A stretch of DNA of 64,000 nucleotides, taken from assembly GCA_903877135.1 (NCBI GenBank), contig CAIRCN010000034.1, positions 62,001-126,000 on the forward strand, given 5' to 3'. Both the position numbers and the translations under genes were made by a program. Numbering within the stretch: the stretch's first letter is position 1; each line of letters opens with the position of its first letter. The notes below the pieces were generated by a model. It saw only the letters and a program-made list of their open reading frames with translations, searched no databases and was not told where the DNA came from. Shown in pieces: positions 38,033-45,804 of the stretch. The DNA comes from an uncultured Opitutia bacterium. Its GTDB lineage: Bacteria; Verrucomicrobiota; Verrucomicrobiia; Opitutales; Opitutaceae.

Positions 38033-39688
38033 TCAGGGACCCGGCGGCGGCACCTGCATGAGCAGTTCGCCGATTGCCTTTTCCCAAACCGCCGCTTGTT
38101 CGAGGTCTCCGGCCTTGAATGCTACAGCGCGGGCCTCGCGCAACCAAGACGCGCGCAGTTCGACAGGCAAGGCGCGCTCCTGAAAGAGGTGCCGATAGAC
38201 CTCCATCGCCTTGACAGGGGCGCCAAGACGGTCGAGCAGCGCAGCGGCCTCCTGCGCCAGCGCCCACTCGTCCGTGCGGAAATTTTCCATAAAAGGAGCA
38301 AACCCCAAAGCCGCCACCGCTCCCTTGTTGTCGCCCGCCTCCTTGAGGCGGCGTGCCAGTTCGAAGCCTACCGCAAAGCTCGGCAGTTTTAGCTGCGAAG
38401 ACCGGGCGAGGGCCAGCGCTTCCGCGCCTTTGTGCGCCAGATCGAGTAGCCGCATCCGGCGCAGGATGGCATAGCCCGCCAGATGGGGCGGCAGTTTTTC
38501 GAACAGCCGCCACTGCTCGTCGAATCCGACCGCGAACGGCCGGTAGAGCGGATCGCCGATCGCGACGCACTGCCAGCTCAGCGTTGGCAGGGAAAAATAC
38601 AACGCCTCCCCAAACGTGGCGCCGCGCGCCAGCGCCCGCAGCAGCAGATCGGGCCGGTGAGTCAATTGCAGGTAGGGCTCGAAGACATTGCCGACCGTCG
38701 CGGTGACGCCCCGCGCCAGCAGCGGACCACACCAGTTCGCGCTGGCGGAGTGCAGCGTGGCCGCCGAGTAACTGTGGATGTGCAGGGCCACCGCCCCCGG
38801 GGGGAACTGAAAACCCGGCAGGGCGAAGGGACCATTGAGCGTGCCCGTATACCAGCCGAAATAGAGCACGGGCGCATCGAAGCGCGCCGTCGCCGGAATC
38901 GTCGTCGGCGCTCGATCCACATCTGTGTCGAAGCCCAGTTCGGCCAGTTTCTTTGCCGCCGCTTCCATCCAAATATCCCCGTCGGGATGGTTGCCGCCGA
39001 TATCAATGTAGCCCCGGCCGAGGAGGCCGGTGCGCTCGGCCGCCACCGCGCGATCGACTAGTTGATTCGCAATCGCCACCGTTGGACCATCGAGGCGTGA
39101 CACCCGGACAACCGCGGCGAGTTCATAGTCGGTGGGCCGGTCGTTGCGAAACAGCACATTCGGGACAAATGCATTGATCGGGTAAGCCGTCTGCGTCAGT
39201 AGGCTCAGCTCCGAATCGACTGCACCGCTGTTCGTGCGAAACTCGGGTTTTTGCGTGAACGGCAGCACCGGCGCATACAGGGCCGGGTCGTGTTCGATGC
39301 GCAGAGGGACGCCTCGGCAGACCAAGAGATAGGCGATCCGGTGGCCGAACATGGCGTATTTTTTCCGCCCAACCGCATCGGTAAGCGTCATCGGGATCGC
39401 GTCGATCCACTTGCTGCGGATGAGTTGGTCCTGCAGGGGCTGCCAGATCGTGGCCACGAACTCGCGCCACCCGATGGTTTCGCTGCACGACATCGGCAGG
39501 CTGACGATGTTCGCGGCAGGCACGCCCCGGACCGCGGCATAGTGCTGCGCGATTCCCAGGGAGTCGGGATCGTCGCGGTTGACGAGCAAGATGACGCGCT
39601 CGGCAACTGCCTCCGCCCGAGCGCCAGGCGCGCCGCAGAGGGGAAAAACCGCCAGCGCCCCGAGAAAAAATAACCGCGATGAAATCAC
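38033..39688 (-). CDS. TIGR03790 family exported protein
   Basis: The protein has the TIGR03790 pattern: RVILLVNRDDPDSLGIAQHY near the N-terminus (a strand, then YYxxxRxIP-like AAVRGVPAANIVSLP), AYLLVCRGVPLRI and LHIHSYSAATLHS. GTG 39688 is followed by a signal peptide (SSRLFFLGALAVFPLCGAPG) and gives 551 aa. A TTG at 39748 would add 20 residues and is the alternative. The family is common in Verrucomicrobia and Planctomycetes and has no known function. The C-terminal 150 residues are helical with TPR-like repeats. It is convergent with clpP and divergent from crcB. Confidence 0.75.
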   Translation of the reverse strand: MISSRLFFLGALAVFPLCGAPGARAEAVAERVILLVNRDDPDSLGIAQHYAAVRGVPAANIVSLPMSCSETIGWREFVATIWQPLQDQLIRSKWIDAIPMTLTDAVGRKKYAMFGHRIAYLLVCRGVPLRIEHDPALYAPVLPFTQKPEFRTNSGAVDSELSLLTQTAYPINAFVPNVLFRNDRPTDYELAAVVRVSRLDGPTVAIANQLVDRAVAAERTGLLGRGYIDIGGNHPDGDIWMEAAAKKLAELGFDTDVDRAPTTIPATARFDAPVLYFGWYTGTLNGPFALPGFQFPPGAVALHIHSYSAATLHSASANWCGPLLARGVTATVGNVFEPYLQLTHRPDLLLRALARGATFGEALYFSLPTLSWQCVAIGDPLYRPFAVGFDEQWRLFEKLPPHLAGYAILRRMRLLDLAHKGAEALALARSSQLKLPSFAVGFELARRLKEAGDNKGAVAALGFAPFMENFRTDEWALAQEAAALLDRLGAPVKAMEVYRHLFQERALPVELRASWLREARAVAFKAGDLEQAAVWEKAIGELLMQVPPPGP

Positions 39689-39788
39689 GCGCGCCGAGCC
39701 TGGCCGGGGCCGCGCGCGATTTCGAGCCACAATCGCGCCGCTTGCCAATCCGCCGCCGGTTCATTTCCTTCCCCTCACCGGCAACCTC

Positions 39789-40187
39789 ATGTGGCTCTAC
39801 ACCCTCATCGCCCTCGGCGGCGCGCTTGGCAGCGTGGCGCGTTTTGCCCTTTCAGGGCTCGTGGCCAATGAATTTGGCGCCACGTTCCCGTGGGGCACAC
39901 TGATCGTCAACGTCAGCGGCTCGTTCGTCATCGGCTTTTTTGCCACGCTGACCGGACCCGACGGGCGCGCGTTCGCCAGCGGCAACACCCGGCAGTTTTT
40001 CATGACCGGCATTTGCGGCGGCTACACCACCTTTTCGTCCTTCAGCCTGCAGACCCTCAACCTCGCCCGTGAGGGCGAGTGGTTCCGTGCGGGCGCCAAC
40101 ACCGTCGGCTCGGTCGTTGCCTGCCTCGTGGCTGTCTGGCTCGGCCACGTCGCCGCCGCTTACCTCAACCAAATGAAAGGAACCTGA
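39789..40187 (+). CDS. crcB: Fluoride channel CrcB/Fluc
   Basis: ATG 39789 gives 132 aa with four TM helices. Family motifs are GGALGSVARFALSG, PWGTLIVNVSGSFVIGF and GICGGYTTFSSFSLQT, including the Asn and Phe residues that line the Fluc pore. It forms dual-topology dimers that export fluoride. It overlaps nothing upstream but is 2 bp from the DUF190 gene, a pairing seen in many genomes. No fluoride riboswitch could be recognised in the short region before it. Confidence 0.93.
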   Translation: MWLYTLIALGGALGSVARFALSGLVANEFGATFPWGTLIVNVSGSFVIGFFATLTGPDGRAFASGNTRQFFMTGICGGYTTFSSFSLQTLNLAREGEWFRAGANTVGSVVACLVAVWLGHVAAAYLNQMKGT

Positions 40188-40189
40188 CC

Positions 40190-40537
40190 ATGGAACTTCC
40201 CCACGACAGTGTCCTGCTCCGTATTTTCATCGGCGAATCCGACCGCTACGAGCACCACCCGCTCCACGAGGCGATCGTGCTGAAGGCGCGCGAACTGCAC
40301 CTCGCCGGCGCCACCGTGCTGCGCGGGGCGATTGGGTTTGGGAAATCGAGCCGACTGCACACGAGCAAAATTCTGCGGCTCTCCATCGATCTGCCCGTGA
40401 TCATCGAGATCGTGGACAGTGAGGAGAAAATCAACGCGTTCCTGCCCACGCTCGATGGCATGATGGCCGGCGGCCTGGTCACGCTGGAAAAAGTGCGCGT
40501 GATCCACTACCGCGGCAGCCGGCCCGCAAGCGGTTGA
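40190..40537 (+). CDS. DUF190 family protein
   Basis: The 115-aa protein (ATG 40190, AAGGAA upstream) matches DUF190: LRIFIGESDRYEHHPLHEAIV, AGATVLRGAIGFG, DLPVIIEIVDSEEKI and MMAGGLVTLEKV. The fold is PII-like, with a conserved basic/His region. It starts 2 bp after the crcB stop and is almost certainly co-expressed. DUF190 proteins recur next to crcB, often under fluoride riboswitches, suggesting an accessory role in fluoride tolerance. The biochemical function is not known. Confidence 0.9.
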   Translation: MELPHDSVLLRIFIGESDRYEHHPLHEAIVLKARELHLAGATVLRGAIGFGKSSRLHTSKILRLSIDLPVIIEIVDSEEKINAFLPTLDGMMAGGLVTLEKVRVIHYRGSRPASG

Positions 40538-40546
40538 ACCCCGCGC

Positions 40547-41590
40547 TCAGGGTTTGGCCACCGCTGGGACGGCCGCAGCCTGCCGCTTGAGCAACTGTGC
40601 GCGCAAATAGGTGTCGGGCGGAGAGCTTCGCCACGCCGTCAGCCAAATCGCGCCGAGCATCTCGCCTGCCTTGAGCCATTGCCCCTCGATGAAGGCGCGG
40701 CCCTCCGCATTGTGCGCCCCCGGCTCGACCTTGAGCTTCCCGGCTTTCTCCAGCGCATAAAGCGGCTCAAGCAGCGCGTGCTGGGCCACCAGATAGTCCA
40801 TCACGGCGTCGAACACCGGATCGCGCCCATCGGCGCGGGGCGCGAGCGAAAGCGGCGCGACGGGTGTCACATGCGGAAACAACGTGGTGGGAGTGAGGCC
40901 AACCTTACCGCTAAAACCGCCGTCAATCCAGGCGTGGAAGCCCATCCACGTCGTGTAGCCGTGCGGGTTGTCGCCCACCCAGCCGTGGTGATGTTTCGTG
41001 GTGTGCAAGGGTTGAGCGCCGTCGCCAACGTAGTGCCCCATCACGCCCATGACATAGACAATGTTGGCCTTGGCATTCTCGATCTCGACCGGCGTGCCGG
41101 CGTCCTCAAACGCTTTCAGGTAGGAAAACTCCGCCCGCAACTTGCCGTAATATTCGGTGATCGCCCACGGTAGGAAACCCACGAGCTCGGCCGTGTGGTC
41201 GGAATTCCGGTTCGGATCGATGGGTGCAAATTTGTCCGGATGCAGTTGCCGCGCCGTCGCCACCTGCTGGGCAAAAACCTGCCGCAGGTCGCTCATGTCG
41301 GCGGGCTTCACGCCGGCCGCCGCCATGTCCTCCAGGTCGATGTAGTGGTCGAGCCCGTTGAAATGCTTGATCGGCAGGTCGGGCACGTTGCGCCAGCGGT
41401 CGGGCTCGCCGGCGAGGAAGGCGATGCGCTCCGCGTTGGCGGGCGCATGCACGAACGCCGGGAAATCCTTCGGCAGCGAGGCGAGCGCGAGTTCGTTGAC
41501 CGCCCGGTGGCCGTCGTAGTCCCACGCGTTCAACGAACCGGCTCCGGCCGCAAGGCCGACGATGAGAGGAAGCAAGTGATGGAGTTTCAT
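40547..41590 (-). CDS. Exported S1/P1-type nuclease / zinc-dependent phospholipase C fold protein
   Basis: The 347-aa protein has a signal peptide ending at NA, so the mature chain would begin with Trp23 (WDYDGHRAVNELA). That matches S1/P1 nucleases, whose N-terminal Trp ligates zinc. Further metal-binding blocks are LDHYIDLED, NSDHTAELVGFLPWAI, MGHYVGDGAQPLHTTKHH and WMGFHAWID. It would cut single-stranded nucleic acids or remove 3' phosphates in the periplasm, and may scavenge nucleotides. It lies 48 bp downstream of the amidase gene. A phospholipase C role cannot be excluded. Confidence 0.87.
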   Translation of the reverse strand: MKLHHLLPLIVGLAAGAGSLNAWDYDGHRAVNELALASLPKDFPAFVHAPANAERIAFLAGEPDRWRNVPDLPIKHFNGLDHYIDLEDMAAAGVKPADMSDLRQVFAQQVATARQLHPDKFAPIDPNRNSDHTAELVGFLPWAITEYYGKLRAEFSYLKAFEDAGTPVEIENAKANIVYVMGVMGHYVGDGAQPLHTTKHHHGWVGDNPHGYTTWMGFHAWIDGGFSGKVGLTPTTLFPHVTPVAPLSLAPRADGRDPVFDAVMDYLVAQHALLEPLYALEKAGKLKVEPGAHNAEGRAFIEGQWLKAGEMLGAIWLTAWRSSPPDTYLRAQLLKRQAAAVPAVAKP

Positions 41591-41638
41591 AGGAATAAAG
41601 GAAGGGTGGAAAGTTGACGCGAAAAAGCGATCCGATGT

Positions 41639-42724
41639 TCAGCGTTTTACTGCCGCCCGCTGCCGCCGCACGCCCTCCAGGGCGTTGGCGTAAGCCGCGA
41701 TCCCATCCGCAATGGCCTCGGCGATTTTCTGCCGGTAGGCGGGCGTGGCGATCTTGCGGGCCTCGGCGTCGTTCGAGAGATAGCCGCTCTCGATGAGAAT
41801 CGCCGGGCACTCGACCAGCCGGAGCACGGCCCAGCGGGCGCGTTTCAACCCGCGATCCGAAACCTGCAGGTCGCGCAGCATCTGCCGGTGCAGGAAATAG
41901 CCGAGCAGCGTGTTCCAGTGGTCGCTGGCGTTGCCCGGATTCGCCAGCTTCACCTGCCCGTCGTCCCGGCCGTTGTCGCCTGTCGAAAACTGGGATTGCG
42001 GCGTCATGGTGAAAACCTCGACGCCCGTCACGGTTTCCGGGCGCACCGCGACCGAGTTGTAGTGCAAGCTGATAAAAAGATCAGCGTGGGCCCGGTTGGC
42101 GATCTCCGCCCGGCACTGCAGGTCGGTCACCTTGTCCGGCGCGAGTTGGCGGTCATCCGGGCGCGTGAGGACTACCTGGTGACCCGCCGCTTCGAGCAGT
42201 TTCTTCAACCGCAGCGCCGTATCGAGTGTGAGGGTTTTCTCATTGATGCCATAGCGTTCGTTGCTCTTGCCGGCGTCTTTGCCGCCGTGGCCCGGATCGA
42301 GGGCGATGATTTTCAGACCGGGCACGCACTCCTCGCCCGTCCCGGGACTGAGTATCGGCGCGAGCAAGCGCTCGGCGTCGATGCGGTTGAGCTGCAATTC
42401 CCCCCGTCGCGTTCGCACCGCCTCGCCGAGGAACACGCGCTGGCCGTCAACGGTGCATTCGCGGGTGTCCGACTCTAATTGGACCGTGTGCCACGCATTT
42501 TTAAGCACGAGAATCTTCCCCGTCTCGGACGTCTCAGCCTTCAGACCAAATCTCGCGCCAAAGGCCGCCGCGGAGACATTTTCTGCCCCGGTGAAATGTG
42601 TGGTGGCGCCCGGGCGGGACGGGGCGGCACGCGTTTCTGCCGCCAACGGCACGGCGCAAGCCGCTGCGGTTCCCCACGCGAGCACCCAAACCAGCAATGG
42701 CTTCGCCGTTGAGATGCGCACCAC
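41639..42724 (-). CDS. N-acetylmuramoyl-L-alanine amidase (Amidase_3)
   Basis: The 361-aa protein has a signal peptide (residues 1-29), a roughly 100-residue N-terminal region that may be an AMIN-like or copper-amine-oxidase-N-like domain, and a C-terminal Amidase_3 domain. The zinc ligands and catalytic Glu lie in LDPGHGGKDAG, INEKTLTLD, SLHYNS and ILIESGYLSND. It cleaves the amide bond between N-acetylmuramic acid and the peptide stem, for cell separation or turnover. It begins 8 bp after the infC stop, an unexpected pairing that looks like simple operon packing. Confidence 0.92.
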   Translation of the reverse strand: MVRISTAKPLLVWVLAWGTAAACAVPLAAETRAAPSRPGATTHFTGAENVSAAAFGARFGLKAETSETGKILVLKNAWHTVQLESDTRECTVDGQRVFLGEAVRTRRGELQLNRIDAERLLAPILSPGTGEECVPGLKIIALDPGHGGKDAGKSNERYGINEKTLTLDTALRLKKLLEAAGHQVVLTRPDDRQLAPDKVTDLQCRAEIANRAHADLFISLHYNSVAVRPETVTGVEVFTMTPQSQFSTGDNGRDDGQVKLANPGNASDHWNTLLGYFLHRQMLRDLQVSDRGLKRARWAVLRLVECPAILIESGYLSNDAEARKIATPAYRQKIAEAIADGIAAYANALEGVRRQRAAVKR

Positions 42725-42732
42725 AGGCCTCC

Positions 42733-43380
42733 TCAGGCCTCTGCGGGCGGTGTGACGGTTTCGTCAGCTTCCTCTTCGTCGGCGTGAAACTTGGCCTTGC
42801 GTTTGTTCGGCGGCAGCGGCGTGAGCATAACGTGGATGTTGCGGCCGATCAGTTTCGGATCGGCGTCCGGATGCCCCATGCCCGCCAGTTCGGCGACGGC
42901 CTTTTTCATCACGTCGAAACCGATCTCGGTGTGCGCCATTTCGCGACCGCGGAATTTCAGGCGCAGCTTCACTTTGTTGCCATGGTCCAGAAACTCCTCA
43001 GCGTGGCGCAGCTTCGTGTTAAAATCGTTGGGGGCAATGCGGGCGCTGAATTCGATCTCCTTGATCTTGCTCGCGGTCGCTTTTACGTGCGAGTGCTTCT
43101 TCTGCTCCTCGTATACATATTTGCCGAAGTCCATGATCCGGCATACGGGCGGCGTGGCGTTGGGCGCCACCTCGACGAGGTCGAGGCCGACTTCCAGCGC
43201 AAGGTTGACGGCCTTGGCGGTGTCAATCACGCCGAGTTGCTTGCCCTCGGGGGAAATCACGCGGACCTGCGGAACCTTGATGCGGTGGTTGCGGCGAATC
43301 GCCGCGAACGGGTCGACGTTGCGACGCTGGTAAGTGCCGGAGCGGTTGCCGCCACCGGCGGAGGGAAACGAATTGGCCAT
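42733..43380 (-). CDS. infC: Translation initiation factor IF-3
   Basis: ATG 43380 gives 215 aa. The IF3 N-domain (RRNHRIKVPQVRVISPEG, LGVIDTAKAVNLALEVGLDLVEV as two blocks) and C-domain (KEIEFSARIAPNDFNTKLRHA, split here at the linker) are clear. A Gly/Ser/Arg-rich N-terminal extension of about 25 residues and an acidic C-terminal tail (ADEEEADETVTPPAEA) flank the core. Unlike in most bacteria, rpmI and rplT do not follow; the next gene is a cell-wall amidase. IF3 often uses ATT or other rare starts, but here ATG fits well. Confidence 0.94.
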   Translation of the reverse strand: MANSFPSAGGGNRSGTYQRRNVDPFAAIRRNHRIKVPQVRVISPEGKQLGVIDTAKAVNLALEVGLDLVEVAPNATPPVCRIMDFGKYVYEEQKKHSHVKATASKIKEIEFSARIAPNDFNTKLRHAEEFLDHGNKVKLRLKFRGREMAHTEIGFDVMKKAVAELAGMGHPDADPKLIGRNIHVMLTPLPPNKRKAKFHADEEEADETVTPPAEA

Positions 43381-43460
43381 CAATAAGATTGGGATTGGTG
43401 CTGAGGTCGGGAGGTATTTCGCCCGGAACCCGGACGGGGGCAAGGTCTAAAACGCCCCTA

Positions 43461-44381
43461 TTACCGCGCCCGCGCCGCGATCAGGCGCCGCGCCATCGTC
43501 ACCGCGTTTGCGAAACTCGTACCGCGCGCGATCCCCTTGCCCGCGATCCCAAACGCCGTACCGTGGTCCGGACTCGTGCGCACAAACGGCAACCCCAGCG
43601 TGATGTTCACCGCCTCGTCGAAATCGACTGCCTTCAGCGGTGCAAGCCCCTGATCGTGATAGAGCGCGACAATCACGTCGAATTCGCCCCGCAGCGCCCG
43701 GGCGAACAGCGTGTCGCCGGGTTCGCAGCGCGAGAGTCCCGGAAACTCGGTGCGCAGGTGGTCGAGCGCCGGATTGAGCAGATCGTTTTCCTCATAGCCG
43801 AGCAGCCCACCTTCGCCCGCGTGTGGATTCAGTCCACACACGCCGATGCGGGGCGAAGCAGTCCCGCACACCCGTGCAAGCTCGTCAGCCGCGGCCACCG
43901 CGCGGCGCAGCAAGTGCGGCCCGAGCAACCGGGATACCTCGTGCAGAGGCACATGCCAGGTGGCCAGCACCATGCAAAGTTTTCCGCCGGCAAACGCCAT
44001 GACCGGCGCCCCGCCCCAGCGCGCCGCAAAAAATTCTGTCTGCCCCGACCAGCCGAAACCGATCTTCGCCAGCCGCTCTTTGCTTACCGGCCCCGTCACC
44101 ACACCAGAGAACTCGACCGTGCGGCACCCTGCCGCCGCGCGTTCCATGGCGGCCCAGGCCACCAGCGCGCCCTCGCCCGTCGGCTGCCCGGCCACCGCCG
44201 AAAACTCCGGCAACCCCACGGGAATCTTTTCCGCCGACGTTGCCAGCGCGGCGAGCCAGGATGCCGGTCCGATCACCGCCATGTCCGCCGCCTCGGCGAC
44301 ATTCGCGCACAACCAGGCCGCGATGATCTCGGGGCCGACCCCCGCCGGGTCGCCGCAGGTGATGGCAAGTTTAACCGCCAT
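43461..44381 (-). CDS. pdxA: 4-hydroxythreonine-4-phosphate dehydrogenase
   Basis: The 306-aa protein has PdxA motifs: LAITCGDPAGVGPEI at the N-terminus, VVTGPVSKE, GFGWSGQTEFFA, GLNPHAGEGGLLG and ALYHDQGLAPLK with metal-binding His residues, plus RTSPDHGTAFGIAG. It oxidises 4-phosphohydroxy-L-threonine in pyridoxal phosphate synthesis with a divalent metal. Its start overlaps the lpxA stop region by 11 bp, so the genes are coupled. PdxA paralogues exist in catabolic operons, but the housekeeping neighbours support the biosynthetic role. Confidence 0.93.
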   Translation of the reverse strand: MAVKLAITCGDPAGVGPEIIAAWLCANVAEAADMAVIGPASWLAALATSAEKIPVGLPEFSAVAGQPTGEGALVAWAAMERAAAGCRTVEFSGVVTGPVSKERLAKIGFGWSGQTEFFAARWGGAPVMAFAGGKLCMVLATWHVPLHEVSRLLGPHLLRRAVAAADELARVCGTASPRIGVCGLNPHAGEGGLLGYEENDLLNPALDHLRTEFPGLSRCEPGDTLFARALRGEFDVIVALYHDQGLAPLKAVDFDEAVNITLGLPFVRTSPDHGTAFGIAGKGIARGTSFANAVTMARRLIAARAR

Positions 44382-45135
44382 GGTGATCCACTGTCACCTC
44401 GGCGCGGCGCGCGCGTGCAAAGCTGCGTTTGCCGTCGGCGAAAAATGCCAGAAACTTCCGCGCCTCCACGCTGGCATACTGGCCGTCGGCCAGCGCCGCC
44501 ACCGCAACCTCGCGGATGTTGCCCGGCGTGAAATAGACGGCGTGAAATGCCGCCTTCAGCTCGGCGATGGCCGTCCGGCTGAAACCGCGCCGCCTCAGCC
44601 CTACCACATTGAAACCGATAACGTCGTCGCGCTCCGCCACCATCACGAAGTGCGGCACATCGCGGGTGATCGAGGCGTGGCCGGCGACCATCACGCTCTC
44701 GCCGATCCGGCAGAACTGGTGCACCGCCGCCCCACCGCCGAAAAACGTGTGGTCGCCCACGCTCACATGGCCCGCCAGCAGCGCGCCATTGGCAAAAACC
44801 ACGTTGTCGCCCACCGCGCCGTCGTGCGCGACGTGGCTCGCCGCCATCAGAAAACAGTTTTCGCCGACCGCCGTGAACCCGCCCGCATGGATGGAGCGGT
44901 TGACCGTCACGTGCTCGCGGAGCACCGTGCCCGCCCCGATGCGCACGCCCGTAGCCAGCGCGCGGTCGAATTTCAAATACTGCGGGTCACCGCCGACGAC
45001 CGCAAAAGGATGCACCACCACGCGGTCACCCAGCTCGCAGTGGCGGGTGACGACCGCGTAGGCCATGATCTCGCAATCGGTCCCGAGCTGCGCGCCGGGT
45101 TCGACAAGGGCGGTGGGATGAATCGTAGTCGGCAT
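44371..45135 (-). CDS. lpxA: UDP-N-acetylglucosamine O-acyltransferase (LpxA)
   Basis: ATG 45135 is chosen over an upstream in-frame start because the hexapeptide helix begins at IHPTALVEPGAQLG, giving 254 aa. The left-handed beta-helix repeats, the catalytic His in MAASHVAHD, the VGLRRRGFS turn and the C-terminal helical region match LpxA. It adds a 3-hydroxyacyl chain to UDP-GlcNAc in the first step of lipid A synthesis, so the cell has an LPS outer membrane. It starts 4 bp after an uncharacterised gene and overlaps pdxA. Confidence 0.94.
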   Translation of the reverse strand: MPTTIHPTALVEPGAQLGTDCEIMAYAVVTRHCELGDRVVVHPFAVVGGDPQYLKFDRALATGVRIGAGTVLREHVTVNRSIHAGGFTAVGENCFLMAASHVAHDGAVGDNVVFANGALLAGHVSVGDHTFFGGGAAVHQFCRIGESVMVAGHASITRDVPHFVMVAERDDVIGFNVVGLRRRGFSRTAIAELKAAFHAVYFTPGNIREVAVAALADGQYASVEARKFLAFFADGKRSFARARRAEVTVDHHGG

Positions 45136-45139
45136 GCGC

Positions 45140-45772
45140 TCAGGGTTTGGCGCGCCGCGACGCCGCGGCAAGGTCGCTGAGCAGATCGAGCTGCGTCTCT
45201 TTTAGCAGGTCGTAGTTTTTCAGGATGCGCATGACCTGCAGCGTGTCGCTCTTGGTGTAATTCTGGTTGATCTCCACCTTGTCGAGCAGGTCGATCAGCA
45301 TCGAGCGGAAGGAAATGATCGCATCGACGCCGCGCGCCTTGAGCAGCTCGATGCTCTGGGTGCGGAACGGCTCGGCCACCGGCAGGCTCGGCAGCACGAG
45401 AATCTTCGTCAGCACCCCCGCGGGATCGTCTGGCGATTCGGCTGGGAAGATGCGCGTGACATTCTTGAGCACGTTCTCCTCGAGAAACCCGAAGATCTCC
45501 GGGCTGCTGCGGAGCATGTTCGGCGTAAACACCCCGCTGTGCCAGCCTTTCACCGCCACGACCGCCTTGTGCACGTAGCCCAGTTCAGTCGAGAACAGGA
45601 AAAAATCAGGTTTGCGCCGCCCGCGCTCCCACGTCGGGTTGAAGACTACGAGGTCGATTTCCTCATCGCCCGTCTTCTTGCGTGATTGCACCTGATATTT
45701 CCGGGCCTGGCGGACCAGAAAACCGTTTTGTTCGAAATACTCGCGGACAATGCCTTCGTCGATGGCAGACAT
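45140..45772 (-). CDS. Uncharacterised protein, possible PD-(D/E)XK nuclease-like fold
   Basis: The 210-aa protein does not match a family I can name. Residues 1-80 read helix, then DEEIDLVVFNP, then a strand KAVVAVKGWHSG. That order (Asp in a strand, then a V-x-V-K strand) resembles the core of PD-(D/E)XK nuclease-like folds, although the E-x-K position is A-V-K. The rest is mixed with a helical C-terminus (VMRILKNYDLLKETQLDLLSDL, two helices). It has no signal peptide. It lies between aroB (32 bp) and lpxA (4 bp) in an otherwise housekeeping operon. The fold proposal is inference only. Confidence 0.75.
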   Translation of the reverse strand: MSAIDEGIVREYFEQNGFLVRQARKYQVQSRKKTGDEEIDLVVFNPTWERGRRKPDFFLFSTELGYVHKAVVAVKGWHSGVFTPNMLRSSPEIFGFLEENVLKNVTRIFPAESPDDPAGVLTKILVLPSLPVAEPFRTQSIELLKARGVDAIISFRSMLIDLLDKVEINQNYTKSDTLQVMRILKNYDLLKETQLDLLSDLAAASRRAKP

Positions 45773-45804
45773 GGGAGCGAGTTAACTGCAAAGTTGCGGA
45801 AAAG

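Noticed and set aside
38000-38060. Possible terminator between clpP and the convergent TIGR03790 gene
   Set aside because: Only a short GC stem is present and no T tract follows on either strand.
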